Part shown: piece by piece, positions 1 to 8,865 of the stretch
Position numbering within the stretch: the first letter of the stretch is position 1
Layout of the letters: each line of letters opens with the position of its first letter
DNA from: Apostichopus parvimensis
Taxonomy: Eukaryota; Echinodermata; Holothuroidea; Aspidochirotida; Stichopodidae
Assembly: GCA_000934455.1 (NCBI GenBank)
Contig: KN887080.1
Coordinates: 9,820 to 35,717, forward strand
Direction: 5' to 3'
DNA: 25,898 nt
Position numbers and translations under genes: made by a program
The notes under the pieces: generated by a model
Told to the model about the DNA's origin: nothing
Database searches by the model: none
Seen by the model: only the letters and a program-made list of their open reading frames with translations

Positions 1-590
1 GAAGAATTTGTGTTTTTGAATAGATGTTCATTCAAATGGTTTGTTTTGTTTTACATAGGCCTAGTTGTGTGTGTTTCTACTTGGGGATGTATGTATGTAT
101 GTATGTAAGAACCTCAGACAAGCAGGAAAGCACGAACAAGCCAACAAGCCATCATCAAAGCAGCAAACCAGAAAGAAAACAGAAGCCAGACTCAAAATTA
201 ACACCGAAATCAGAAATTATCAATTGTCAACAACTCTGTAACTGGACGACATACATTAATATTGGAGTAACTCGAACTCGGGACCTTATGATTGAAAGGC
301 ACCGGCGTTAACCACTGAGCTAACACTCCACTGTTTGTTTCTTAAAGAAAAAAGAAGAAAAACAAAAGGTCACGTCCACCCAACACAAGCAATTTGAAGA
401 TTTTGAGTAGCTGGCTAAAAGTTGTAAAACATTGCGTCCCTACTTAATGCAGATCAAATAGAACATTTTTGGACATCGCTGGAATAGGCATAGGTTTGTA
501 TTTATACTAGGCCGAGTCACACTCCAGGCCTGTTGATTTCCTCGCAAAACTAGTACCAATGATATCATGTATTGTTGAGCCCTAATGTAC
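1..590 (-). other. ERGIC3-like intron 1 (partial)
   Basis: This is the sequence downstream of the exon 1 donor at 590, continuing off the left edge. It contains a short (TATG)n microsatellite at about 88-107 and the tRNA-like sequence described separately. No further exon is visible. The plus-strand open frame at 24-311 has no recognisable domain. Confidence 0.6.
263..330 (-). repeat. tRNA-derived SINE head or tRNA-like pseudogene
   Basis: On the minus strand the first 7 nt (TGGAGTG) pair fully with the last 7 (TACTCCA, one G-U pair), forming an acceptor-like stem. TTAGCTCAGTGG matches the A box (D-arm) and GAGTTCGAG matches the B box (T-arm) of the RNA polymerase III internal promoter. The total is 68 nt, shorter than a real tRNA. 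The 3' half of the T stem is missing and the anticodon-type hairpin has an 8-nt loop. It is therefore a tRNA-like relic or the head of a tRNA SINE, whose body could extend from 262 towards about 110. It lies inside ERGIC3 intron 1 in the gene's own orientation. Confidence 0.6.
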
Positions 591-687
591 CTGCAGCCCC
601 TCCAAACGTTTTCACACGAAAGTCCTCCAAGGTTTTCGGATAAGCATCGAATTGCCGCAGCCGATCCATAAATCCTTGCCCACTCAT
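591..687 (-). CDS. ERGIC3: ERGIC3-like, coding exon 1 (partial gene, runs off left edge)
   Basis: Reading the minus strand from the ATG at 687 gives 32 codons plus one base, ending at a consensus donor (GCTGCAG|GTACAT). The peptide contains RQFDAYPKTLEDFRVKT followed by GGAA, which I recognise as the strongly conserved N-terminal cytosolic segment of ERGIC3 (Erv46 family). These are cargo receptors that cycle between ER, ERGIC and Golgi in COPII/COPI vesicles. In the family this segment is followed immediately by the first membrane helix, which would be in exon 2 outside the window. A second in-frame ATG at 669 gives MDRLRQFD and is an alternative start; the family normally has about 6-12 residues before QFDAYPK, so both are possible. 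The frame stays open upstream to 801, probably as 5' UTR. Only this exon is visible, so the assignment rests on about 20 diagnostic residues. Confidence 0.82.
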
Positions 688-2105
688 TATTGCAGACCAG
701 TTCGTTACGTTAATCTCGATCCGGAATTTTAAGAAGTGATATTCTTTGCACTTGACGTGTCCTTGCAATAACACATATACACTGAATGGAGGGAGTACCA
801 CTGTAAGATATCTGTTACACGGTGCTGTTTATTGGACAAGAAAAGATTATGTCGTAATCATCGAAATACTCTGGCAAACGCTTGCAAGAGGGCATAGAGT
901 ACGTGTAGGTAGGTAGCGAAATATTGTATCAAGTCTTCAATGGGAGAAAACATGTACAAATACATCTCAAAGCTTTTCTTTTTTGCATTGCGTGATTTGA
1001 GCGATGGGTGGTAGCCCAGCCCAAGATGATTGGCTGTCACATTAAACACACACTGGCTGCCGGATCTAGAAATAATAGCTATTCTACACTTGTGCATTTT
1101 AAAGGTCATTGACCCAAAGTTTGGCACTCTTAAAATATCTAGAAGTTTCAAAAGCACTTTCATAAAGACTCTTAACCTTCAAGTAACTCCCAACCATTGT
1201 GAATAATAAAATTATACATAACTCATTGTTGATAACTGTAGTGTAGTGTTGCAGAAAAAATGCTTGTTGAAGCTTGAAAATGAGTGACCATTATCTCAAT
1301 TTCTAGCATAATTCGTGCAATATAGATGTTATTTAAGGTTGCAGTTTGAATATTTTGCGAATGTTAAGAGGTATAGGCCTACAAAATTCAAATTTTCAAC
1401 CGATCTATTTATCTTGTCAAACGCTAGCCAGACAGCGGTACAGCCACGCAACATTTTGAAGATGATTGAAATTCGATTTGTCAAGTCACCGGGATCAAAG
1501 TGGGGGTAGGGTGTATCGGTGTGCAGGAGTCTGTTCGAAGTGGTGCTGAAATTCCCCTAATGGAGGTATCGTAAAGGTAATTTTGGCGTTACCATAAGGA
1601 TGTGAAATAAATTGTGAGTGGTGGTATATCCGAGCCCAATTGTATGTTATTTTATGAGTACATAATGATTCCATAAATTGAAAACCATGGTCAGCTTTTC
1701 GGTCAATGTGTTTCCTTCGGAAAACAACATATTATACGAGCGAAACTTTGGGAATACGCGAGTATAATTAGCCTATACGTACAAGGCCTCCACTAATTTA
1801 TGCACTGACGTGACCATTTTCTTAATTTGCTAATTACAACAGTTACATATGGAAATGCGGTGGAGTGGGGAGTGGACAGCGAGCCATAGTTGAGTTTTCC
1901 CCTCACCCCTCCCCCCCCCCCCCGCCTCCAATGTATCCTCTTCGGTTTGCCACCGCTTGCTATGTGAACCCAGGTCGAAGTTTACCAGGCTTCGATGACT
2001 TGTCCAGTTCATTGGGCAGAAAAGATCCGCTGCAACCAAATATAAAAGCTGTATTTAGAGATATGAAACTATAGCGAAAGCGCGCCCTCTGTTTAGAAGT
2101 TTTTG
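688..2105. other. Intergenic region, no gene recognised
   Basis: The open frames here (for example minus strand 858-1163) lack recognisable domains, splice context or repeats. The stretch just right of 687 is the expected 5' UTR and promoter of the ERGIC3-like gene, but no core promoter motif could be assigned. A C-run lies at about 1905-1925 and produces a proline-rich shadow frame. Confidence 0.5.
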
Positions 2106-2109
2106 GCGC

Positions 2110-2152
2110 TAGTTAGGGTTAGAGTGAGGGTCAGGGTGAGGGTTTGAGTGTA
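2110..2152 (+). repeat. Degenerate interstitial telomere-like hexamer tract
   Basis: Several GGGTTAGAG / GAGGGTCAGGGTGAGGGTT style near-hexamers follow each other. They resemble degraded (TTAGGG)n. The tract is short, imperfect and flanked by ordinary intergenic sequence, so it is an interstitial relic and not a chromosome end. Confidence 0.4.
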
Positions 2153-3077
2153 GAACCTCACACATCAGTTTTACTGAATGTATTTCTTCTGTTGCATTGA
2201 ATGTGGTTGTGGGTTGTGTACACTGTTGCTCGTGTGGATATGTTAATGTGGAAAATAAAACTAATTTCTACAGTTTCAGAGTAATATTTTCATTTGGCAT
2301 GTCTGAGAATTTGATGGCCTGTAAAGGCCATTGTTCTCACTCATTGCCCGTTGCACCTCACACCCAATACTGCTCTCTGATTTGGACCAGTATATTTCTG
2401 AAGAGATATCGTCCCTTTATTGTTGAGTGATTGGTGGATAGCAGATGGATGAAGCCCAGCTGTTGACTTATGGCAACATACACATTCCACTGGTCCAAGT
2501 TATTGGCAGAATGAATACAGTAGAGTAACTCCTATGGGCTCGGACCGTGCTGAGCCGGGCGCTCCGACCAAAAGGCCCCCCCCCCCCGCTATACTGATGC
2601 ACACAAGACTGAACAAGACAATATACATATATTTTCACGTGATACGGAATACGGTCATCATGATAATGGGCTCATTATAGTATTAATGTATGTATAGAGC
2701 TAGTTGTGTTATTTATTAGTATATATAATGAAAACAAAGTATATAATTTAAAACCCAGTTCCAGCCAATGTTGTACTGAGTACAACATCGGGACATATGA
2801 TTTTTTGAAAAATTCTAAAACGATAACCCCACAGACACTGCGTTCATTTGAAAGAAAAAGGCAGGGCTTTCATATAAATCTAATAATAAAAGGTAAAAAT
2901 AAAGATGCCTAAGGTGTCTCTGGTAAGTAAAAAAGCACAACCAACAGTTCTCTAGTTATGTTCATTGCATACGGACCCATAATGCATTACTGAAATTATT
3001 GAAAGTCATAATCCTAATTCATGAGATCTCAAAATAACCGGTGTATAAATGCAACTTGAAACGCCCGGGGAAGAGTC
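2153..3077. other. Intergenic region, no gene recognised
   Basis: No supported gene. A GC-rich patch at about 2538-2590, with a GCTCGGACC...GAGC inverted motif followed by a C-run, resembles the C/G-run termini of the hAT element at 6705-7668 and may be another decayed transposon end. The plus frame at 2197-2430 has no recognisable domain. Confidence 0.45.
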
Positions 3078-3165
3078 TTTTCCGACGATCTAGGAGTTTC
3101 TTTTGGCCCAAAAATCTCGTGCTACGCTACGCTCCATCTGATGGTGGCGCTCCGCTTAGATAGTA
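3078..3165 (-). mobile_element. Old hAT terminal fragment (copy A)
   Basis: This stretch, in inverse orientation, matches the subterminal region of the hAT element at about 6758-6853. Shared features are TTTCCGACGATCT, a CCCAAAAAT tract, GCTACGCTC, TGATGGTGGCGCTCCGCTTA and GATAGT. It is diverged and has lost a clear terminal inverted repeat. It is a solo, decayed end of the same or a related hAT family. Confidence 0.6.
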
Positions 3166-4475
3166 TCAAGTAGTGTGTTACACCTATATACATGACCTAC
3201 TGATTCCCCCACCCTGCCACCCATTGTGAACATTTCTGCGGACGCCCTTGCTTGGACCTCCTTATAGGGGCCCAGTACTTAGTACCGTAACTCGGATTAT
3301 GAATCTAAAATAAATTCCACATGCGATTGGAGAATTGAGCACATCTCCTGTGAATATCATGTAGTGGATCCAAAGGCGTATCATGGGCGGGGGGGGGGTG
3401 GGGTGCGGGGGGCGAACGCACCCATCACTTCTTGAAATTGTTCCCATCTGCATGAAAACGCGGGCCCCACAACCCTACGCCCCACCCCTCTAATCGCTTC
3501 CCAATGAGTTACGAAACCTAATTAATGACCTTCGCCCGTAGTACCAAGACCTTGAAAAAATCCGGCAACACACCACTTCATCGATAACAAGGGTTGTGTA
3601 TTAGTGACGTCTAGAGGTCGTGCACTGACCTACTTGGAGTCTGACTACTCCCGATTTTGCAATTTCCCAAGATCAGGCCCCGAAAAATCCCAAGGACACT
3701 GTACTGTATGGATATCTAGCAATATCTAGCGATATCTAGGGATGAAAATCTAAAGATCTTCCCTAAACTGAAGGCAGATAGAGAATCGAAACTTGAAACT
3801 GTGCATCTTTCGTAATGAAAAGAATGTGCGGCATTGCACAATAAACGGATAAAAGTTATTTATTTCAGTCTCATTTCAATTATACGAATTTGTAAAGCAG
3901 ATATCATATCAATGAGCATGAAAATGGCGTTACAGGATGAACAGCCTCCAAACTGTCTATGTGTGTAGTGTTCGATTTCGGAAATATCTGCTATTATTTC
4001 ATTTCCTTCAACGAAGTTCTATAGTAGCCGTTATAAGAGTTTCAATATTTGTACACCAATAATTAATTAACTGTGTCTGAATTTTCGAAAATTCCTTGAC
4101 CAACATTCTTCATCATACTTCCGTCTACTCGTGCAATTTTGACCGGTCTGTTAGGGGTTGAAGGAGGTTTTTCTCTATTGGTTGTCCATAGATGAAATTT
4201 TGTGCAACATTATGGGTATGTTTTGAAGTGAATTTATTCACGAGAAATGTGAATTTTCAAATTCTGAACAAATAATGGGCTTGAAACCTTGAAAAGTGGG
4301 GCTGACGGGTATTATGGGCCGCGACGTAGAATCACCTACAAAAGCAATGATCCACAGGAGATGCGATGAGGTCGAACATGATGTGTGACTGGTGACAATC
4401 TTCAAGAAGGTTATGGATAATAAAAACTATTGGGAAAAGTGTACATCTGGTTGGTGATTTTAAAGCCCGAGAAGT
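3166..4475. other. Intergenic region, no gene recognised
   Basis: Contains a G-run patch at about 3386-3412 (GGCGTATCATGGGCGGGG context) that may be another decayed hAT-type terminus, and a small tandem of ATATCTAGC/G at about 3711-3738. The minus frame at 3262-3453 is a proline-rich shadow of the G-run. Nothing else is supported. Confidence 0.45.
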
Positions 4476-4605
4476 GCCATTTCCGGTGATCTGGGGGGTA
4501 ACTAAACCCAGAAATTTTATTGTACGCTGCGCGCCAACCGATGGTGGCGCTCCGCTTAGATAGTAATACACGCCCCCGGGTTACAAAATCCTGGATACAT
4601 GCCTG
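4476..4605 (-). mobile_element. Old hAT terminal fragment (copy B) with TIR-like end
   Basis: The segment 4476-4566 repeats the hAT subterminal block: TTTCCGGTGATCTG, an ACCCAGAAATTTT tract, GCGCCAACCGATGGTGGCGC and CCGCTTAGATAGT. It agrees with the complete element better than copy A does. About 20 bp further on, ATCCTGGATACATGCCTG (4589-4605) has the form of a hAT terminal inverted repeat ending in CTG. No partner terminus or target-site duplication was found by eye. Confidence 0.6.
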
Positions 4606-5570
4606 TTAACATCAAATATATTGCGGGGTTATGGCTCAGTAAGGTATTAAGTTTATTTATAAGCGCAATCAAACGAGTACACAGAACTGTGGCTGGTTAT
4701 GCACTAAATTGCCCGTTATATGGCCGTCAACCACCATATATACGCTATACTCAATATCCTCCGTGTAGCATTCATTTACAGCTATACGTACGGCAATGTA
4801 GTCTATGTATTATATATCCCTATCAACCTAACCAGACTCAGCTAAGATTCTGACCTTAGGTTGACCTGTTTTGGTCAATCTGGAGTTTTATTGCTGTCAA
4901 CCATGGAGATAAAATCTGTTTTTACCTCCATGTGTCAACACACTTGTTATTTATCGCCGAAAGCAAGCGACCCAGTTGAGTAAAACCACCTCTATCGAAG
5001 CAGTAGCATTTGATGAAACTATATTAACACTCGTTAAAATACAGCAGGAGGGTGCATGCTTATAAGAATGTTGACGGAATGTTGACGACAAGTTCCAGGT
5101 CAATCCAACGCCATTAGCGAAATTACTATCAAACGTTCCACATTTCAGATTTACTCATAGCCGTATAGGCTGATTTAAGGTCATGCTGAGGTGAAATACT
5201 GGGGTCGATATTATATTTGTTTATTTACCCGGACCCGGACCCGAATCAACCCCCCCCCCCTCCCCGTCTGTTCACGCACTTTCATTGAACAATTAACCAT
5301 GTATTGCTGTATAATGCATGTAATAATGGCAATGTATATACTATACTATCAAGTTGAAATCTGTTACGTCATTTTGTCGAGATGAACTGTGTTTGTCATT
5401 GTCGCAGGCAGGAAAAGCGGTAGTTTACACGATATATTCACTACTCTGACTATATGTACTATCACGGACATCATATACACTGCTGATCTCCAATACTATT
5501 TAACCAGCTCCCACTTCATTAATTCTTCTACTCACTTCTGTGCATCTGCGTATTATTGTTAATGTAGAGC
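4606..5570. other. Intergenic region, no gene recognised
   Basis: Nothing beyond a C-run at about 5251-5260 and AT-rich sequence. The open frames at 4599-4853 and 5191-5385 have no recognisable domain and no splice or promoter support. Confidence 0.45.
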
Positions 5571-5842
5571 CTATTATCAAAAGAAAAGAGTATGTATCCA
5601 AAAACTGTTTTTGTTCTGCCCTTATTATATGGAAATGGTTCACATGATACTTTTTAAGAAAAAGTCACCCAGGAAAGAACCTGGGCACGAAAACCAAACT
5701 ACCAAACGACTGATCCGCTCTCAGCCCCAGTCCCCTTGCATCGGGACTGTGACTGTGTGATCATCGTCGGGTGTGCATCACCATTCTCCTCGAAAGGGAA
5801 CAGATACTACACATGATCTTAGCCAAAAGGCCGAGAAGCGAT
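5571..5842 (-). mobile_element. Candidate SINE with a U2 snRNA-derived head
   Basis: On the minus strand the element opens at 5842 with ATCGCTTCTCGGCC and continues GGCTAAGATC, GTAGTATCTGTTC. This is the 5' end of spliceosomal U2 snRNA, about 45 nt with one evident difference from the vertebrate sequence I recall. After 5798 the resemblance stops: the expected branch-point region and Sm site are absent. A body of about 130 nt follows, including a CCCAGG-TTCTTT-CCTGGG hairpin (about 5668-5685) that resembles a tRNA T arm. A 99-bp 3' section (5571-5669) recurs perfectly at 7981-8079. Read together these suggest a snRNA-headed SINE. SINEs with U1/U2 heads are known in some animals. No clear target-site duplication was seen. 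Confidence 0.6.
5798..5842 (-). ncRNA. U2 snRNA 5'-end fragment (not a functional gene)
   Basis: Forty-five nucleotides match the 5' stem-loop I and start of the branch-site region of U2. Everything 3' of that point is unrelated to U2, so this cannot give a functional snRNA. It is best read as the head of the SINE-like element spanning 5571-5842, or alternatively as a truncated U2 retropseudogene. Confidence 0.75.
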
Positions 5843-6704
5843 TCACTACAAGAAAAAGCATTGTCTGATTCTCGCTATCACTGCAAAACATCCGCTCTAA
5901 GACTTATACGGGGAAAGATAAACATGGTTTCGGAACTGTAAACAAATTTTCATCTGAATCTTGAAAAAATAGTTAACTTAACACTTGGTTGGCTGAAGCC
6001 ATTAACCACAGGAATATAGGTCTTAATATTCATTTTAATTCAGGTCTGGGAATTCCAGGAACTTAGTTCTAATCGGAAAAGTTCTAACCGGAATGATGTA
6101 TCTGTTATATCGAGATTGAACGAGAATCTATAGTAATTCTGAAATCTGTGATATATGTCAAGTAGGCGGGTCTTGTTAAACTTTGCTTGTCCATGATTGG
6201 CTAAAGGTGTCACGTAGTTAGGAATGGGAAAATGCATCGACTCAACTTAGGCCTCAGTGTAACCCGTCATATACAATCATTTACTATTAAATAACCAGCG
6301 AAGACCCAAAACGAAAACATGTTTACCGGCTTGGCAAACAATTCAATTCACGTGAGGGCTCCTCATGGAAAGCAGTGCTTCTGCACTGAGAATGACAATA
6401 ATAAAATATTAAAAAAAGGTTAGTAGCAAAGTTCATGAGAATTACCAATAAATATTTGTCAGGGTCATATCTTAGTTAAGGTTGACACTGACGTCATCGA
6501 TTTGGTTGAAGGGATATTTCAGTCGTCAAAATTAATAGCTTTACACGGTACTTTTTGCAAACGGCGTGCAAATTTCTTGAAGAATTTGGGTAAATTTCAT
6601 GAGTGTATCTGGCAACAAGCAGAGTGAATGGCAATGACTGTAAATGTTTTGTAAGTTCTTCTATGGTGTAAACATCGTTTCAGAAGAGAAAGAATAAACA
6701 TGAC
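5843..6704. other. Intergenic region, no gene recognised
   Basis: AT-rich with no supported gene. It holds a short perfect hairpin CAGTGC-TTCT-GCACTG near 6373-6388 and a single TGACGTCA palindrome at 6489-6496. Neither has context that shows function. Confidence 0.45.
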
Positions 6705-7668
6705 CAGTGGCGGCGGAAGCCAATAATTTTAGGGGGGGGGGACGGATATCGAAGTCACTATCTAAGCGTAGCGCCACCATCGGTTGGCGCGGAGCGTACT
6801 AAAAAAATTTGGGTAAATAGACCCCTCAGATCGCAGGAAATCGCTATTTCCGACCCCTAATAGTGTATTCGTGCACTAAATATTTTGATGTCTTAGGGTC
6901 TAAAAATTTACAGATTTAATAAAATATTAGCTTGCGTACAAATATATTTATGATCGTTTTTCAGCCATGCAGTGTAGATTACACTTAGCGGCGAACACTT
7001 CGCAAAATAGTGTTGATTCTCTGCTGAACAGCTAACATACATAGCAGTGATTATTGACTGAGTCATTTGGCTGTCACTTAAATTGGCATTTGCGTTTAGT
7101 CCAGTCGCAGTCTCACTATTCATCTAGAAGTCAGGAAACTAGCAATACAGCCACTACTTGTATTTTCCAAATATACTGACTCGTGTTTCCTTCTTTTTGA
7201 CGAAGTTTGCGCACAACTCAAGAGCATCTAGTCGATCCAGAACAGACTGGTGAACATGGGCAAGCGCAACTGCATTAAGTCGCACCTGTCCCATTGTGGA
7301 ACGTAACCAAGTTTTCATTCTTCGGAGAGTGCTAAATGACCTTTCACATTCAGCAGATGAAACTGGTCGGACCAACAGTAGTTCTTTCATGATGTTCGAA
7401 AACTTCGAATCGGACGATCTTATAAGATGGTTCGGTAAGGAGCGCCAAATGTGACAAATGTCACATTTGGCCTTCGGTAACATTTGTTGGTTACTAGACT
7501 TGTTAACTGTGATCTATTTTCCGATATTTCCTCACATCGCGTTGATGGTTCGACGTGTTTGGTTTTAATTTTGATTTGGTTTGATTTTTTAGGGGGGACG
7601 CCCCCCCACTCAAAAATTAGGGGGGGGGGACGTGTCCCCCCCCGACCCCCCCGCTTCCGCCGCCTATG
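6705..7668 (-). mobile_element. hAT transposon, internally deleted, with TIRs and 8-bp TSD
   Basis: The left end CAGTGGCGGCGGAAGC (6705-6720) and the right end (7653-7668, inverse CATAGGCGGCGGAAGC) are terminal inverted repeats matching at 14 of 16 positions. The element is flanked on both sides by the same 8 bp, AACATGAC (6697-6704 and 7669-7676). An 8-bp target-site duplication with C-A-start termini is diagnostic of the hAT superfamily. G/C runs lie just inside each end. Only about 185 bp separate the transposase fragment from its 5' terminus, so most of the transposase has been deleted and the element is non-autonomous. The perfect duplication suggests a fairly recent insertion. Confidence 0.92.
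7154..7483 (-). pseudogene. hAT transposase C-terminal fragment (dimerisation domain)
   Basis: The 109-residue frame is the C terminus of a hAT transposase of the kind annotated in animals as ZMYM1-like or hAT-dimerisation proteins. Residues about 39-75 hold the hallmark SSAECERSFSTLRRMKTWLR, then STMGQVRLNA and an H-V-H motif. The tail ends NFV...IFGKYK just before the stop, as in intact relatives. Upstream domains (BED zinc finger, RNase H-like catalytic core with its DDE residues, insertion domain) are missing, because the element has lost the DNA between here and its right terminus. It cannot encode an active transposase. Whether the fragment is expressed is unknown. Confidence 0.9.
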
Positions 7669-7980
7669 AACATGACATCGAATAAGTTTATGCTATCTCA
7701 CATTTCGAGGACATATCAAGCTGGACAGTATGACAGCGCATATGGACACTACGACATCTCAAATTAACAGTCATTGGGATTCATTTTATGTAGCAATGAT
7801 GAACTTATATCAAAATGTGCACAAATAAGTGACCATTAAAACAACTCAACATGTAGAATATTCAATACACCCGTGAAATATGATACGACCATGGTCATGG
7901 ATCATGGTATAGAGTGGCTAATTTCGGCAGTTCCATTTATAAAAGTCACCCATGCATATCTGTGATGACAATGTCCCATT
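7669..7980. other. Intergenic region, nothing recognised
   Basis: Begins with the right copy of the hAT target-site duplication (7669-7676). A small CCATGGTCATGGATCATGG palindromic cluster sits at about 7890. No gene or further element is supported. Confidence 0.4.
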
Positions 7981-8079
7981 CTATTATCAAAAGAAAAGAG
8001 TATGTATCCAAAAACTGTTTTTGTTCTGCCCTTATTATATGGAAATGGTTCACATGATACTTTTTAAGAAAAAGTCACC
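7981..8079 (-). repeat. Second copy of the 99-bp SINE-tail repeat
   Basis: This copy is identical over 99 bp to 5571-5669, starting CTATTATCAAAAG and ending AAAAGTCACC, in the same orientation. Here it lacks the U2 head and T-arm-like body, so it is either a 5'-truncated copy of the same element or a separate element sharing the tail. The perfect identity implies recent spread or recent local duplication. Confidence 0.85.
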
Positions 8080-8784
8080 GGAACCAAGCTTCTTGAAATT
8101 TTCATTTTTCCTAAATTATATGAAAATGAGAATCCCGGACTCTGGGCAGTATACTCTGGGGCAGTATACTGGGGCAGTACAATGACGATAGTTAAGTTAG
8201 GGAGGCTATAGCCTCGTCATGCCTGGGTGTATCCTATATTTATATCTGATCTGCAAAACTTCTTTAACATTTTTTTTGTATATGAACCTTTTTTTGCGTG
8301 GGGGTGTTATAATTTTAAATTGGAAGAATACTTTTATATTTTGTATGTGTTTGTGTTCTTAAACTACAAGGAAGTCTGAATTTATAAAGCGGATGAGACC
8401 CCCTCCCACGTGACTACGGCTCTGGATTGGGGTCTAATCGAAATTGGACTTTCATGTCCACTATAACGCGAGGACATGCTTGATATTTGAAAACACGAAA
8501 CGTCAGTGCCAACCTGAACACCACATAACAGTGCTAAAGTTGTAACAGCATGCAGGAGCTCTCTGAACATACCATCACTTCAGTAACAGAAATAAGTTTC
8601 TGTGATACCAGTACACTGCATGGGTTCCTGAACCAACTGTCTCGGTAGAAGTTGAACTTCTATGCGGTAGATTCAGTGTCCCTGGAGACCAGACTGTCAG
8701 ATTGGAAATCCGAAGGTCAGAAATCCGAAAACCCAGCCGACGATATTATCTTTGAAGTAGTGGTGAAAGTGAACGTCAGTCAAC
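8080..8784 (+). promoter_or_regulatory. Upstream region and 5' UTR of the SLC5 gene
   Basis: About 700 bp before the start codon. A short direct repeat of TCTGGG(G)CAGTATACT lies at about 8139-8177. No TATA box in a convincing position was identified. An in-frame TGA 15 bp before the ATG (8770-8772) confirms that the coding region cannot extend upstream in this exon. The transcription start cannot be placed from sequence alone. Confidence 0.4.
8646..8662. promoter_or_regulatory. Near-perfect palindrome upstream of the SLC5 start
   Basis: TAGAAGTT-G-AACTTCTA: two 8-bp arms around one base, about 125 bp before the ATG. It could be a dimeric transcription-factor site or a small 5' UTR hairpin. 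I do not recognise a specific factor. Confidence 0.3.
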
Positions 8785-8865
8785 ATGGCTTCGTCAAGCC
8801 TCGCAGCGTGGGACTATGTTGCCATAATTGGTTATTTTATTCTGGTGTTATGTGTTGGGCTTTAC
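8785..8865 (+). CDS. SLC5 exon 1 (residues 1-27)
   Basis: Starts at an ATG in good context (CAACATGG) with an in-frame TGA 15 bp upstream. Encodes a short polar N terminus then a hydrophobic helix (about residues 11-27, YVAIIGYF...VGLY), the first membrane segment of the family. Ends in phase 0 at TAC|GTAAGT. Confidence 0.92.

Noticed and set aside
1865..2074. Plus-strand frame with a poly-proline stretch
   Set aside because: Created by a C-run; the rest shows no family signature.
3262..3453. Proline-rich minus-strand frame
   Set aside because: Created by the G-run at about 3386-3412; no domain or context.
5798..5842. Functional U2 snRNA gene
   Set aside because: Only the first 45 nt match; the branch-site pairing region, Sm site and 3' stem-loops are absent.
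6489..6496. TGACGTCA (CRE consensus)
   Set aside because: A single 8-mer about 2.3 kb from the SLC5 start with no further context; expected by chance at a low but real rate in 26 kb.
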